From NCBI GenBank assembly GCA_025200525.1, contig CM045761.1, forward strand, positions 103,947,321-104,011,320: a stretch of DNA of 64,000 bases, given 5' to 3'. The position numbers and the translations under genes were made by a program. This document shows, piece after piece, positions 1-11,568 of the stretch (within the stretch, counting starts at the first letter, position 1; the number at the start of each line of letters is the position of its first letter). The stretch is from Camellia lanceoleosa (Eukaryota; Streptophyta; Magnoliopsida; Ericales; Theaceae). The notes below the pieces were generated by a model, which worked only from the letters and a program-made list of their open reading frames with translations, made no database searches and had not been told where the DNA came from.

Positions 1-142
1 TAATTAAATAACAAAGGGCCTTGGTATTGTTTTCCCCAGGCAAGGACCATATTAACGAAGGGCTAAGGTATTGTTTCCCCCAAGCGAGGGCCTTATTAAC
101 AAAGAGCCACGATATTGTTTTTCTCGGGTGAGGGCCTTATTA
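1..142. repeat. 45-bp tandem repeat, 3 copies
   Basis: Three degenerate copies of a unit running from AACAAAGGGCC through TATTGTTT to GAGGGCCTTATT start near 8, 53 and 98, so the period is 45 bp. The array is cut by the left edge of the window, so its full copy number is unknown. It may belong to the LTR-like segment that follows on the minus strand. Confidence 0.7.
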
Positions 143-1368
143 ATAGATGCCACAAATACATTCCAAAATGGGACATTCATTCATTTATATAAAATAACAT
201 TTCATAAACATGACTCATATAACAATTTACAAAACACTTTTCGAACATATCCTTATAGAGATATTACTCACAGTGGGAGTGACTCAAATATAACTCCTCG
301 AATGTCCAATCTACACAAAGCACACAAATGAACATACCAAAACACAATTATTACTCTCTTGATCACATATAACTTCTCTTATTCTTTCCTTTCTAAGTAA
401 ATTGAATTCATAGTTTACTTATTCTTTCTTAATCTAATAAACCAATCCCTTACTTTGTTTCATAACTAATTACTTATGTTGGTTTTTAGCTTAGTAATCT
501 TCAATGAGCCATAAATCATGCCTACGAATGCTTAGGAAGAGGTGAGATCGAAATCTGAATAAAGTGTGATTTTCCAAAACATACTAAAAATAGCCTAATT
601 GCTTGAGCCCTACTTGGTTGCTCGAGCATATTGTATTGTCTGCAAAAATATTGGATGGGTTGAAAGTGCACATGAGCCAATACTTGGTCGCTCAAGTAAG
701 TAGCAAACATAAGGTAGGTTCGCTCGAGCCACCAATTGGTCGCTCGATCAGTTCGTAAGGACTACAAAAGTTTTTAAAGCTCAAAATATTCACTCAAGCC
801 ACCTATTGGTCACTTGAGCAGTCTGTAAATTTTCTGGGTTTTCAAAACTAAAATTTGAGCTCTCAAATTCCATTTCAAAATTTGGGGTTACGCATGGGTT
901 GTTCAAAACATGAATTTACTTCCGAAATCACAAATACATGACCCCTTTAAAAATCATTTACTCAAAATTTCATTAATTTTAGCAAAACTTAATTCAAATC
1001 TTTATGCATGTAAAGAATTTTAAATTCTTTTTCTCTTGGTTTTCAAAACATGAAATTAAGCATGTGAGCCATGAATTTTTCTGAAATCATATGTAAATTA
1101 AAAGCTTTCATACATACAAGAACTTCAAAAATTCAAAGCAAAAAGATAAAACCCTCAATTTCTTGCTCAAAACCCATTTTTCTTATAAAAACCATTGAAT
1201 TGATTCTGTAACTCTCTTAATCTGATCTATAAGACAAAGATTCTATATGAATTGAATATTATTTTCATACCTTAAGCTTTAATTTCAGAAATTATTTGTT
1301 GGTTTCCTCTAAGTCTTCTTGTTCTTCCTTCAATTCTACAAATCTTGAGCTTTCATTTTTTGGAATGG

Positions 1369-1401
<33 letters not shown>

Positions 1402-1450
1402 AAGCTTACTCTAGTACAATACAAAATGAGTCTAACTCTTGACTCATTAG
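143..1450 (-). mobile_element. Candidate LTR-like segment, minus strand
   Basis: No coding gene is visible. Read on the minus strand, this stretch has the same order of parts as 11569-14039: a GA-rich leader (the CT run at 1371-1400), a purine-rich passage with a GGTATG donor-like site, AT-rich text, then a cluster of CTCGAGCGA-type motifs (about 600-840 here, 12560-12860 there) and a short tandem repeat (1-142 here, 13255-13385 there). The likeness is in layout and motif, not a base-by-base match I could verify. No LTR ends or target duplication were found. Confidence 0.3.
1371..1400. repeat. (CT)15 microsatellite
   Basis: Perfect CT dinucleotide run of 30 bases. Confidence 0.95.
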
Positions 1451-1452
1451 AA

Positions 1453-1560
1453 TACACACACACACACACACTTCACTTCTTCATTCCACGTGTGCACACA
1501 CTTGCACAATTCCTTTGAGCTCCAGGTCAACACTCACATGTAGATACACACACACACACA
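1453..1560. repeat. Two (AC)n microsatellites
   Basis: AC dinucleotide runs at about 1453-1471 and 1545-1560 lie within an ACAC-rich stretch that continues loosely to about 1680. The rest of 1561-2105 is AT-rich, with no gene or signal seen. Confidence 0.85.
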
Positions 1561-2110
1561 AATTTCTTTATACACCCACACAGCTCAGTACACCTACACC
1601 CAATTTTCTCAACACAAGTCTAATAAGAATGACCCACTTTTTGACTTAAAGTCTCCAACACAAAAACATACACACAAGTGGGACTATCTTAACTCTTGAA
1701 TACACAGTTAGCTTAATTAAATCACAATTAACCATACTTAGTATTAAATCAATTCCCACATGACTTAATTAGTCTAATTATCTTCAATTGAGGCCTAATT
1801 AATCATATTTAATTTTATCAATCTGAATAAGGTTTTCAATCAAACTCCCAAAAGGCTCTAAATATTAAATTAAACTTATTGCCATCACCAATTTTGGTTT
1901 TTCAAATCATTAAGGCTCCAATTTCTAGTCAGACCCAAAATTCTTGTTAATAAATTACACATTCAAATTAGTCATCTCATAAGTAAATTTAATTCAGAAT
2001 AATCATAATTCCTAATCCTCATAACTAAATTAACTTAATTAATTCTAGTTCGATACCAATTCGTCAAATTTTATTTTTTCTAAAATGAATTGAATATTTA
2101 ATTAAACTCT

Positions 2111-2690
2111 TGTGGGGATATATTTTCTGAGTACCAACATGTGGCAAGGTGACGCCAACGTGTCAGCTGAGGTGCCACGTGTCTTGGCCGTTGTGCCGAG
2201 GTCATCTCGCATAGGCCGAGGTTACCTCCGAAGATATCGGAATCCGAGATAAGCGGATAGGGGACAAGAGTCCTAGAATGAAGAGAAAACTCATCCTGGA
2301 TATGGACAAGAGTCCTAGATTGGGAGAAGACTTCAGTTTGGGTAAAGATAAGACTCTTGGAGAGTTTATCCTAATCCCACTGGGAGTCCCAGATTAGCAG
2401 TAATCCTAAGTCCATTAGGGTCAGGCTCCTATTGGGACTAGGATTGTATTGGCTATAAAAGAGGGGCACCCCCATGGGTCTAAGGTATGTTTATATACTC
2501 AAGTTTATGAGTTGAATACTTGATTATCTTTGAGAGATATACTGACTTGATCGTCGGAGTGCCCCTGGGTGGAAGAACCACCGCCGGAGCCTTTTCTTTC
2601 GTTGCAGGACAGCAAGGTGCCATCTATTCTGCCTGTGTTCTACAGCTGAATTCCTAAGGAAGGCAGTGTGGTCAGAAAATCACTCACACA
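2111..2690 (+). repeat. 5' LTR of the LARD-like element
   Basis: 580 bp, starting TGTGGGGATA and ending CTCACACA. A TATA box (TATAAAAG) lies at 2455-2462, which places the R-region start near 2485. It differs from the 3' LTR by scattered substitutions and a 13-bp segment after GACGCC-AACGTGTC that is absent from the 3' copy. Confidence 0.92.
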
Positions 2691-2693
2691 ATT

Positions 2694-2710
2694 TGGCGCC
2701 GTCTGTGGGA
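2694..2710 (+). other. Primer binding site
   Basis: TGGCGCCGTCTGTGGGA lies three bases after the LTR end. The same PBS follows the LTR at 21406. It is a form seen in plant Tat-type Ty3/gypsy elements. The matching tRNA was not worked out here. Confidence 0.85.
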
Positions 2711-2725
2711 AAGAAAGAAGAATAG

Positions 2726-3046
2726 ATGGCCAATAATGGACAGAAGGATCAGATTGAAGACAACACTCCTGCTGGGAGTAGGAGACTTATCGACCTTGAC
2801 GTTGAAGGGGACGACTGCAACACAGAAACTCGTGACTAGAGTCACGGAGTGAAAGACGCTGGCCAGGAAGGTGATGCCCCAAAGACAACAGATCGAAACG
2901 GATACTACAATGAAGATGACCTCCAGGTATGAATGGATAGATACCTACGGAGGAACGAAAACCCTTCCAAAAGGGATGCAAACACAGGGGGCATGAGCGC
3001 TCCCAAGGAGATAACATTCAAGTATAGAAGAGCTCAACCTGAGTGA
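2726..3046 (+). pseudogene. Degenerate gag N-terminal relic
   Basis: One reading frame opens 15 bases after the PBS with a start of the form MANNGQKDQ and continues for 106 codons, broken by an in-frame TAG at codon 37 and a TGA near codon 72. Its position and hydrophilic, acidic composition fit the N-terminus of a Tat-type gag, which begins in the same place in the element at 21442. No retrotransposon gag core or zinc-binding motif follows, so it cannot make a capsid. It is most likely a leftover from an autonomous ancestor, or packaging sequence that happens to be open. Identification rests on position and weak composition only. Confidence 0.4.
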
Positions 3047-3392
3047 GCAGATCCTGGATTCCAGATCCCGGATCCGAGAAGACATGATCTTGGCCTAGAT
3101 GAGTAGGCCCGAAAAGACGAGAGCTCAGCCTGAGAGAGCAAATCCAAGATTTCAACAGACAAGATCTCGGCGCTTAAGTCCGAGAAAAGTGAGAGCACAG
3201 CGAGCAGATCTAAGATCCCAGAGGATAAAAAGAAAACACACAAGATCAGACTAAAGCTGGCCGGGTTGAAAACCCCGGCTTGAATCCTAGAAGATGCTTA
3301 AACTGAAGTTAAGCCGAGATTATTCCTTATCTTCACTTGTTAAAATTTGTAGCAATTTACAAGTTGAAGTTAAGCTGAGATGGTTTCTTATT

Positions 3393-4165
3393 ACCACTTG
3401 TTGAAATTTGTAGCAATTTACAAGTTGGTCAAACCGATGCAAAGTTTACCACTTGTTGAAATTTGTAGCAATTTACAAGTTGGTCAAACCGATACAAAGT
3501 TTACCACTTGTTGAAATTTGTAGCAATTTACAAGTTGGTCAAACCGATGCAAAGTTTACCACTTGTTGAAATTTGTAGCAATTTACAAGTTGGTCAAACC
3601 GATACAAAGTTTACCACTTGTTGAAATTTGTAGCAATTTACAAGTTGGTCAAACCGATACAAAGTTTACCACTTGTTGAAATTTGTAGCAATTTACAAGT
3701 TGGTCAAACCGATGCAAAGTTTACCACTTGTTGAAATTTGTAGCAATTTACAAGTTGGTCAAATCGATACAAAGTTTACCACTTGTTGAAATTTGTAGCA
3801 ATTTACAAGTGGGAGTTAAGTCGATTATTTTCTCTTCGCTTGTTGAAATTTGTAGCAATTTACAAGTCGAAGTGAAGCCGATGTTATTACTTATAGACTT
3901 ATGGCAATCTACTGGTTGGCTAAACCAAAAAAAGATGCTTAACACTTGTTGAAATTTGTAACAATTTACAAGTTGAAGTTAAGCCGACATATGATCATCT
4001 GTTGAAATTTGTAGCAATTTACAGGTTGAGGTAAAAGCTAAGTATATTGTTTAAACCCTTGTTGAAATTTGTAGCAATTTACAAGTAGATCACTGTTTAA
4101 CACTTGTTATAACTTGAGAAAAGTTTACTGTATATGTTAGTCCTTGTTGAAATTTGTAGCAATTT
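3393..4165 (+). repeat. 55-bp hairpin-bearing tandem array
   Basis: Eight nearly identical 55-bp units start at 3393, 3448, 3503, 3558, 3613, 3668, 3723 and 3778. Diverged copies run on to about 4165, with related single copies at 4258, 4771, 5158, 5201 and 5260. Each unit holds a dyad: ACTTGT, then AAATT, a loop, AATTT, then ACAAGT. Short ORFs on both strands here are by-products of the repeat. Confidence 0.93.
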
Positions 4166-4570
4166 ACAAGTAGGTTAGAGTGAAATTACTGTTTACATAT
4201 TTATTGCAACTTGAGAAAAGTTTGCAAAGTTTACATTGAAAAGTATATGTTTTATACTTGTTGAAATTTATGAAAAGATTGCAGGTCAGTATCTTGCCGA
4301 AGTAAAACTTGCAGTTATTATACCCGAGGTATGTAACCCCGAGAAGATTGTGCAAAGGAAGAATTATGTAAATCACACAAAATATTCTAAGTATAGAATC
4401 ATGCAAAGGCAGCCAAGAAAAGACAAAGGCACAAGCATTCAGAGAAGGAAAGTTAAATTAGACATTCAAGAACAAAGAGGCACATCGGCCATATGAAGAG
4501 CTTACATTGTCTAAAAAACAAGAAGGTACAAGAGTACAAGCGACAAAAAAGGAAAAACCTCAAAAACCGA

Positions 4571-4765
4571 GATGACGTTTAACTGAAGTTAAACTGAGAT
4601 GATGTTTAACTGAAGTTAAACTAAGATGATGTTTAACCAAAGTTAAACTGAGGTGATGCTTAACCGAAGTTAAGCCGAGATGATGTTTAACCGAAGTTAA
4701 ACGGAGATGATGCTTAAATCGAAGTTAAGTCGAGATGATGTTTAACCGAAGTTAAAACGAATGAT
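4571..4765 (+). repeat. 27-bp tandem array
   Basis: About seven units of the form GATGATGTTTAACCGAAGTT plus AAACTGA start at 4571, 4598, 4625, 4652, 4679 and onward. GTTTAAC and GTTAAAC within each unit form a short inverted repeat. Units alternate between TTTAAC/GTTAAA and CTTAAC/GTTAAG forms, so both arms usually change together. Confidence 0.85.
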
Positions 4766-6700
4766 GATAACACTTGTTGAAATTCTGAGAGAATTTACAA
4801 GTTAAAGAGTGCACAAAGTTAAATGTCGGCAAAAGATTCACCAGAGTCAAACGTCGTTTTGATTAGAACAGAACCACTAAGTGCACGCCAGAAGTGGTGA
4901 CCAGAATTGTGAAAGGAATAAAATGCTTCAAGAAACAGCGATGATAGTTTGCAAAGGCCAAGAGAAAGAGGGTCTAAAGGGGGCAAATTAAATACCAGAA
5001 GTTTTAATACATCGGGGAAAGAAGAACACATCAGGTCTGTGACTATGGCACGAAGCCAACTTCCCTAATGTGATCCTAAGTGCAACTTATGTTCACATTA
5101 GGGGGCAGGGAGAAGATGTAGGGGGAAGGAATGATAATTAAGGAGCAAGGAATGTTTACACTTGTTGAAATGATAATTAAGGAGCAAGGAATGTTTACAT
5201 TTGTTGAAATTTTTGAGCAAATTACAAGAAGAGTTAACCAAAGATTGTGAAGTCTACCACTTGTTGAAATTTGAAGCAATTTACAAGTTTGGTATAGCCG
5301 AGATAACAATGAAAGACGTTTCCGAGATATGATCATCCGAGATGACCAACTAGCTTGTTAAGAGCTGAGAAGGTTGGCAGATACAAAAATGAAGACCTTA
5401 AAGAACTAAGGACTAAAAGCAAGAACGTCGGACTGATCTGCTTCGACGAACGATGATGGTTCAGCCTCAGCAGCCAGTTGAAGGAGCTTCTCTACCGTTA
5501 CCTCGGCATCAATTTCAAGAAGGAAGCAAACTACTCGGCATCAGCAGCAGGTTGCGTCTCACCCCCAGAAGACAGTTGGAAAGAACTTCTCAGCAGCCTT
5601 CTCAGCTACGAGCTCAGCATTGATCTCCTAAAGAGTTTGATCAAAGCTTTTCTCGGCGATTGGCACCTCAGAGTTTTGAAGGCAAGGATTGAAAGCAAAA
5701 ATCTGAAAAAAGACACAGAAAACAGAAACAAGAAATGTAATTCGAAAATAAAAAATGGTGATGAAGCTATCAAGAAATCAAGACAAAAAGATTGCATAGG
5801 TATGTCAAGCCAAGAACAGTGGCAGAAATCAACAGATATGTAAACAGTGTGTATTCAAGAAGATGATTTGGAAACAACGGGTAAAACAGCAATGGTGGTT
5901 AACAATGAAGCAGAGCTTCTTGGAAAGCAACAAGTAATAAAACCAGGAGAAACAATGGCTTACCAGAAAGAGGGAAGTCGGAATGAGAATTGTCGAAATC
6001 TGACGACAATGACAGAATGACGTAAGCTTCACTGGAGGAGAGGAACGGAGACAGTTGCAGAAGCTTGAAAGCTTGGAACAATGACAGATTTAAGCAAAAG
6101 AGCTAAGAAAGAGAAAAAGCCAGAGGATTGAATGAAAAAAGAGAAAAATCAGAGTCAAGAAGACGACGAAGTTTAAAGATAAAGCCAAGTACACAGGCAC
6201 TAAATAAGTATATGAAGAACAAGAAAGTAATGACCCAGACACGATGCTAGCAACAGAAAGCGGATATGGCAAGAACAGTACCAGGCATTCAAACAAATCA
6301 AAACTTGAAAACAGACAAAATAGAAGACAACAGAGGGCAAGTAAACGGATTCAGAAGAGTTATGAAAGATTGAGCTTAATAAAAGAGTTTATGAACCTAC
6401 CAAGATAAGTGAACGCCGATATGAAGATCGCCGAAGTCAAATAGATGACTAGAAATCAGGAACCCACCATAAAATGTGAATAGAGTGGATGTAAAGCTCT
6501 TGGAGTTTATGAATTAATGAAACCAAAAACCTCGGCTAGGAGGTATGATCTCGAATAGCTTGAAAAACATGAAGCTTGATACTTGATAGAAGTGGATAGT
6601 AAAGTCCAGGGAACTTTGAGGTCGGCGAGTTTGATCTCGGACAGAGGGGCACAGATGAACGAATAGTATAGGTTCCATCACCTCAGAATGCCGAGGTAAT
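4766..6700 (+). other. Non-coding interior of the LARD-like element
   Basis: This stretch contains scattered copies of the 55-bp unit (4771-5290), then purine-rich sequence to the polypurine tract. The longest open frame (5478-5843, 121 codons) is rich in Lys, Ser and Asn, matches no family I recognise, and has no neighbour or signal to support it. I see no gene. Confidence 0.6.
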
Positions 6701-6717
6701 AGAACCTAGGGGGCAGT
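6701..6717 (+). other. Polypurine tract
   Basis: GAACCTAGGGGGCAGT sits directly against the TG of the 3' LTR and is the expected plus-strand primer site. Confidence 0.75.
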
Positions 6718-7285
6718 TGCGGGGATATATTTTTTGAGTACCAACACGTGGCAAGGTGACGCCGACGTGTCACGTGTCTTGGCCGTTGTGCCGAGGTCAT
6801 CTCGGATAGGCCGAGGTTACCTTCGAAGATATCAGAATCCGAGATAAGCGGATAGGGGACAAGAGTCCTAGAATGAAGAGAAAACTCAACCTGGATATGG
6901 ACAAGAGTCCTAGATTGGGAGAAGACTTCAGTTTGGGTAAAGATAAGACTCTTGGAGAGTTTATCCTAATCCTACTGGGAGTCCCAGATTAGCAGTAATC
7001 CTAAGTCCATTAGGGTCAGGCTCCTATTGGGACTAGGATTGTATTGGCTATAAAAGAGAGGCACCCCCATGGGTCTAAGGTATGTTTATATACTCAAGCT
7101 TGTGAGTTGAATACTTGATTATCTTTGAGAGATATACTGACTTGATCGTCGGAGTGCCCTCGGGTGGAAGAACCACCGCCGGAGCCTTTTCTTTCGTTGC
7201 AGGACAGCAAGGTGCCATCTATTCTGCCTGTGTTCTACAGCTGAATTCCTAAGGAGGGCAGTGTGGTCAGAAAATCACTCACACA
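6718..7285 (+). repeat. 3' LTR of the LARD-like element
   Basis: 568 bp, starting TGCGGGGATA and ending CTCACACA, with a TATA box at 7049-7056. It is followed by the target duplication ACTCT (7286-7290). Confidence 0.92.
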
Positions 7286-7290
7286 ACTCT

Positions 7291-8260
7291 CATATGATTC
7301 AATATTTAAAATTAAACTGATTCAACTGATCAATTTCATTTTCTTAAGCTATTTAGGCATTCAATTTCTAATTTTGAGATAAATCTTTAACAAAATTATA
7401 TATGAGTTAGACTGAATAATACTCATAACTTCCAAATTAAATAAGAATAATAACTAATTAAAATCCAAATTTCTTTAATTAATTAAATGTAAAATATTAT
7501 ACGTGGTGGGGTCGTTGCACTTGGAAGCCAAGAAAAATGATCCGGTGCTAGATTGACAAAGACTAATAATATTGAAGATCCCTTAAACCCAGATCGATAT
7601 TTAAAAGGTTATCTAGGGATAACATCCCATTTACAATCTTGAAGAAGTTGGTGTTCAGTAGAAATAAGAGAACTCCATAATGAGAAAGAACCTTGCGAAG
7701 GAAGGGTTGGAGGGAAAACCTAACCCTACCCTTTATAATGGCTGAAACCGGCCATGGAAATCTATCATTTGAATACCACTGGGACAGGGAGCTTGGAGAG
7801 CAACATTAATGGGAATGCCACACGTTGCTTGAAAGTGTTCCTGTCCCTCAAAAGAACTCACAAAATAGGCATATTTTGCCATTGTCACAAAGTGAGTATT
7901 TAAAGAAAAGAAAAACTTACAGATAGAGAATGATGAGCAAGAGGCTAAGGGAAACCTTTTGAATGGAAAAACCAGAAAACCCTAAGAACATAGATGTCGA
8001 TGCCTATGGATGTCTTGGTGAGAAGTGCTATCAAATGGGATCACAAATATCGAAGTAATGATTTGAACTCATATCTGTGTAAGAGGAGGGGAAACAGTAC
8101 TACTCAAACGTGCACGTTGCTTCGTTCGAAGAACATACCATCATATTTAATGCAAAACACTGATGGACATTCGAAATGAACGACATGTACCTACGTGACG
8201 CAAGCGCATTAAAGCCAGAGCCCCCAAAACCCTAAACTTAATGCTACAGTCGACAAGTAA
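7291..8260. other. No gene recognised
   Basis: AT-rich to about 7500, then mixed sequence. A 61-codon ORF at 7994-8179 has no recognisable domain. By position this stretch lies on the pol side of the hairpin array at 8261 and may be decayed 3' sequence of the same Tat-like element, but no pol motif is visible. Confidence 0.4.
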
Positions 8261-9120
8261 AACCTATCAAAGGGATAGTACATCAGCAGAGATGTTGCTG
8301 ATCTCTTGCTTAGAGCAAGGAACAAACCTACGATGATTTTCTATAAAAAAAACCTATCCAAGGGATAGTACATCAGCAAGTATGCTGTTGATCTCTTGGT
8401 TAGAGAAAGGAACAAACTTACGATGGTTTTCTATAAAAAAAAAAAAAAACCTATCCAATGGATAGCACATCGGCAAGGATGGTGCCAATTTCTTACTTAG
8501 AGCAAGAAACAAACCTACGATGGTTTCCTATAAAAAAAACTATCCAAGGGATAGTACATCGATAGGGATGATGTTGATCTCTTACTTAGAGCAAGGAACA
8601 AACCTACAATGATTTCCTATAAAAAAAAACCTATGCAAGGGATAGTACATTGGCAAGGATGCTGTTGATCTCTTACTTAGAGTAAAGAACAAACCTACGA
8701 TGGTTTCCTATAAAAAAAAAACCTATCAAATGGATAGTACATCGGCAAAGATGCTGCCGATCTCTTACTTGGAGCAAGGAACAAACTTGCGATCTAAGGG
8801 ATAGTACATCGGCAGGGATGTTGCCGATCTCTTGTTTAGAGGAAGGAGCAGACCTATGATGCTTTCCTATAAAGAACCATCGACAGGCATACTGTCGATC
8901 TCTTGGTTAGAGTAAGTAACAAGCCTATGATGGTTTCCTATAAAAAATCTATCCAAGGGATAGTACATCAGCAGGGATGTTGTTGATCTCTTGCTTAGAG
9001 TTAGGAACAAACCTACGGTGGTTTTCTAAAAACACATAACAAAAAAACAAAAAAATAAAATAAAAATCTATCCAAGGGATAGTACATCCGTAAGAATACC
9101 GCCAATCTCTTGCTTAAATA
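8261..9120. repeat. 90-bp tandem array with two hairpins per unit
   Basis: About ten units of roughly 90 bp begin with the pattern AACCTATCCAAGGGATAG, at 8261, 8351, 8448, 8538, 8628 and 8720, with shortened units after. Each holds a CTATCC/GGATAG stem with a 3-base loop and an ATCGGCA/TGCCGAT stem with a loop of about 7 bases. Units end in a 6-14 base A run. Paired changes in the second stem (ATCAGCA/TGCTGAT, ATCGACA/TGTCGAT) keep it base-paired. The array lies 3' of the antisense ORF at 9279, the same order as in the element at 20997. Confidence 0.9.
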
Positions 9121-9278
9121 AGCAAACGATTTTACCACAATACAACAACATTCAAATAGATAGAGGATAGAAAAGCAAAGGAAATCACATTAAAGAAAAA
9201 AAATCCATAGCATTTGTACAAAAACCAATTCTCAAAATTTCACACAAAAAAAAAATGGATGAGAAAAAGCTAAATTCT

Positions 9279-11250
9279 TTACTTGGTAGCAAGGGGATCA
9301 TCTCTGCCAGCTTCAGCACTTTTTGGGTTCTCCAAGGACTCAGGACGGGGTTAGGGAATGATATTTATCCGCACGGGTCCCTCTAGAAAATTAGCAGCCC
9401 AAAGAGCAGTCATCTATCCATCCTAAAAAAGAATGTTCTCCAACTTGACGAATTGCTGCCCATAACTGGCTATGGCCTTACTGCACCCTCTTCATTTGCA
9501 ACTTTAATAGCTGCCTTATGATTGGCCTTGAATGTGTCAAAAACAGTGGAAAGCTACTGTCTTTCTTCTTCTAAGGTGGCAATCTCTTCAGCAGAGGACT
9601 TTAACACGGCATCCATCGTTTGAAGTTTTTTCTCTACCTCCACTACCTTGCCTTTAGAAGCTTCTAGCCTTAGCTCCATCTCCTTTACCCTCTCTTCCTG
9701 CCTTTCTTTGAAGGATTTGAGCTTATCAGCAGCTCGGATGAGTTGACGGCGCATGGCCTCATGAGCAGAATAAAAACCCTGTAAAAATAAAGTATTAACA
9801 AAGCAACAAGTTTTTTTTTATAAAAAAAAGAATAAATAAAAAAACAAGGAACAAAACACTTACCAACAAAGAAAAGTACAGGGCTTGAGAGAAGATGGCC
9901 ACATTGGACTAATTGCACAGTCAACCATCGTCCGTTGAGAGGATGAGATTGCGGACCACGACAGCAGTTAGTTCGACATTGCTTATCGTAGAGTCGGTGC
10001 TGACTAGCAATCGATCTTTCAAAGCAGGTGTTAGAGTGACAGGGGAACTGACAGAAGCTACCTCTTGAGAAGATACAATAACACGAGTAAGAGAAAGGTC
10101 AGCTCAGTATTTCTTATGTCCCTCAGTTAATTGTTTGGTTGGATGCTTACTAGAGCTCATTTGGGGGGAGGAAGGTCGGGATTGGCAAGGCAAGAGGGGC
10201 ATCCTCAACAACTATTATTGGTGATTTTTTAGAAGTAGTCGATGTTGATACCCTCTTTTTGACGCTTCCAATCAGCAAGGATGTCCAGAAAATTCTTTGG
10301 CGGCATAACTTTAGAGATGGTAGCCTGAGAATCTAATGGATTGTCTTGGATTTGTTCTTCTTCCACAGTAGGGACCTCTTCAACCTCTAGCTCCTTCTCA
10401 AGATGAGTAAGCAGGTAGAAATCAATCCCACCATTGGCTTTAAGGGAGATGCCTTCAATGGCAACAACCATGCTGTAATAAGGCACGTAATAGAGGAGGA
10501 GCCACCTGACCTTGGCCTCTTTGCTCAAGAGGGCCTTTGTAATCCCAAGCTTGCTGAAGGAGTGAGATGTTAACCTAGCCTTTCCATTCATTGTGATAAG
10601 CAAAAACTGTAGGACCTGTAGAACAAAAAATGAATAACAAGTTATTATGGAAAATCCACAAGGAAAGATATTATCACTGTCGAAATCTGCCAAACAAAAA
10701 CAAAAGAAAAACAGATTGTAACCTAGTTGGTCGAAGACCTTGCGTATGGGCCATTCCCTATCAGCACTAGGGGAAAACTTCCAGTTTTCCTCAACGATCA
10801 CAATAATGTCATGTTTATCCTTTCCAGAGTTAAGGAGTATCTGACCTAACTAGCGTTTCTTGTTTCTGGGCTTGAAATAAAACTTTAACCTTTCCTTGGA
10901 GGTTGGGACAAAGTTATAGCAATATCTAATCTTCGAGAGCCCTAGGTGTATCCCCATAATTTCATTTAAAGAGACTACCTTATCACTTACCTAAAAAAAT
11001 TGGGGACAAGCTGAGTAGAGGCAACGCCATAAAAGCAAAGCAGCTCTCTCAAAATGGGGTGGAGGGGAAAATAAACATCCCATTCAACAATGTCAATAAG
11101 TGGTAAAGGTATCCGTATCTCAGACCCCTCGATAATGTTGTCGTCATCATCAGTAAGAAAACGAACGACGATGTTATCTGGAATATGATGGAGAGTTCTA
11201 AACTCATGGAGGTTCTCTTCAAAATCAAATAAATTTTTATGGCGATTCAT
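9279..11250 (-). pseudogene. Antisense ORF of a Tat-like element (PF04195-type), broken
   Basis: The first exon (11250 to about 10991, 86 residues) starts MNRHKNLF and contains a segment of the form FPLHPILRELLCFYG followed by TQLVPN. That is the signature of the plant 'putative gypsy type transposon' domain PF04195. It ends at a strong splice donor (AG|GTAAGT). A downstream block (about 10980-10720) carries a YNFVP...FYFKP...ENWKF run typical of the same domain, with one in-frame stop. Two more intron-like gaps follow, with AG acceptors near 10690 and 10610. The last part (about 9770-9279) is a Lys/Glu-rich coiled coil starting YSAHEAMRRQL and ending DPLATK, with a frameshift near 9480. Tat-lineage elements are known to carry such ORFs antisense to pol, before the 3' LTR. 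The hairpin array at 8261 and the LTR at 14114 fit that layout. The protein's role is unknown. It is probably not functional here. Confidence 0.65.
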
Positions 11251-11568
11251 TTTTTGAAAAGGAAAAAAGAAAAATAACAACAAAAATAGACAGAGGAACA
11301 ACGAAGATGACAGGAGACTTATATGAAATAAGGACAAGAGCTTCAAACGATTGAAATATGAATAAGCGCGCTAAAAAGTCTTTGAAATGAGTGCAAGCAA
11401 AATGATGTAAAGGAAGAGTCACCTCCCCATTTAATGTGTTAGAAGAGAAATAATGCATAAAGAGACGGTTGTCATCATTATGACCCTACTAGCACAGGAA
11501 GGGAAGAGACGCTTGTCAGAAGACTTGGGAATCCTACATGCGGTGTGCTGGAAATATTTGATTGGTAT
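11251..11568. other. Upstream flank of the antisense ORF
   Basis: This would hold the promoter and leader of the minus-strand gene. Shadow ORFs only. I see no clear minus-strand TATA box. Confidence 0.35.

Larger units (their letters stand above)
2111..7285 (+). mobile_element. Complete non-autonomous LTR retrotransposon (LARD-like)
   Basis: The element is bounded by two near-identical LTRs (2111-2690 and 6718-7285), each starting TG and ending CA. The 5-bp target duplication ACTCT is intact at 2106-2110 and 7286-7290. A primer binding site follows the 5' LTR, and a purine-rich tract precedes the 3' LTR. The 4-kb interior has no protease, reverse transcriptase or integrase. It holds a stop-ridden gag-like start, a 55-bp hairpin array and a 27-bp array. 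It must therefore move, if at all, with proteins from another element. The PBS is shared with the Tat-lineage element at 20997, which makes that family a plausible helper (inference). Similar LTRs and an exact target duplication point to a fairly recent insertion. Confidence 0.9.

Noticed and set aside
5478..5843. 121-codon ORF in the LARD-like element as an accessory gene
   Set aside because: Low-complexity Lys/Ser/Asn composition, no start context, no homology recognised.
8261..9120. CRISPR-like regular repeats
   Set aside because: Whole units repeat with drift and no unique spacers; nuclear plant context with retroelement neighbours.
10229..10801. 190-codon minus ORF as a membrane protein because of FFFCFC-type hydrophobic runs
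   Set aside because: The hydrophobic runs are translated pyrimidine-rich introns ending in CAG; the flanking parts belong to the PF04195-type gene.
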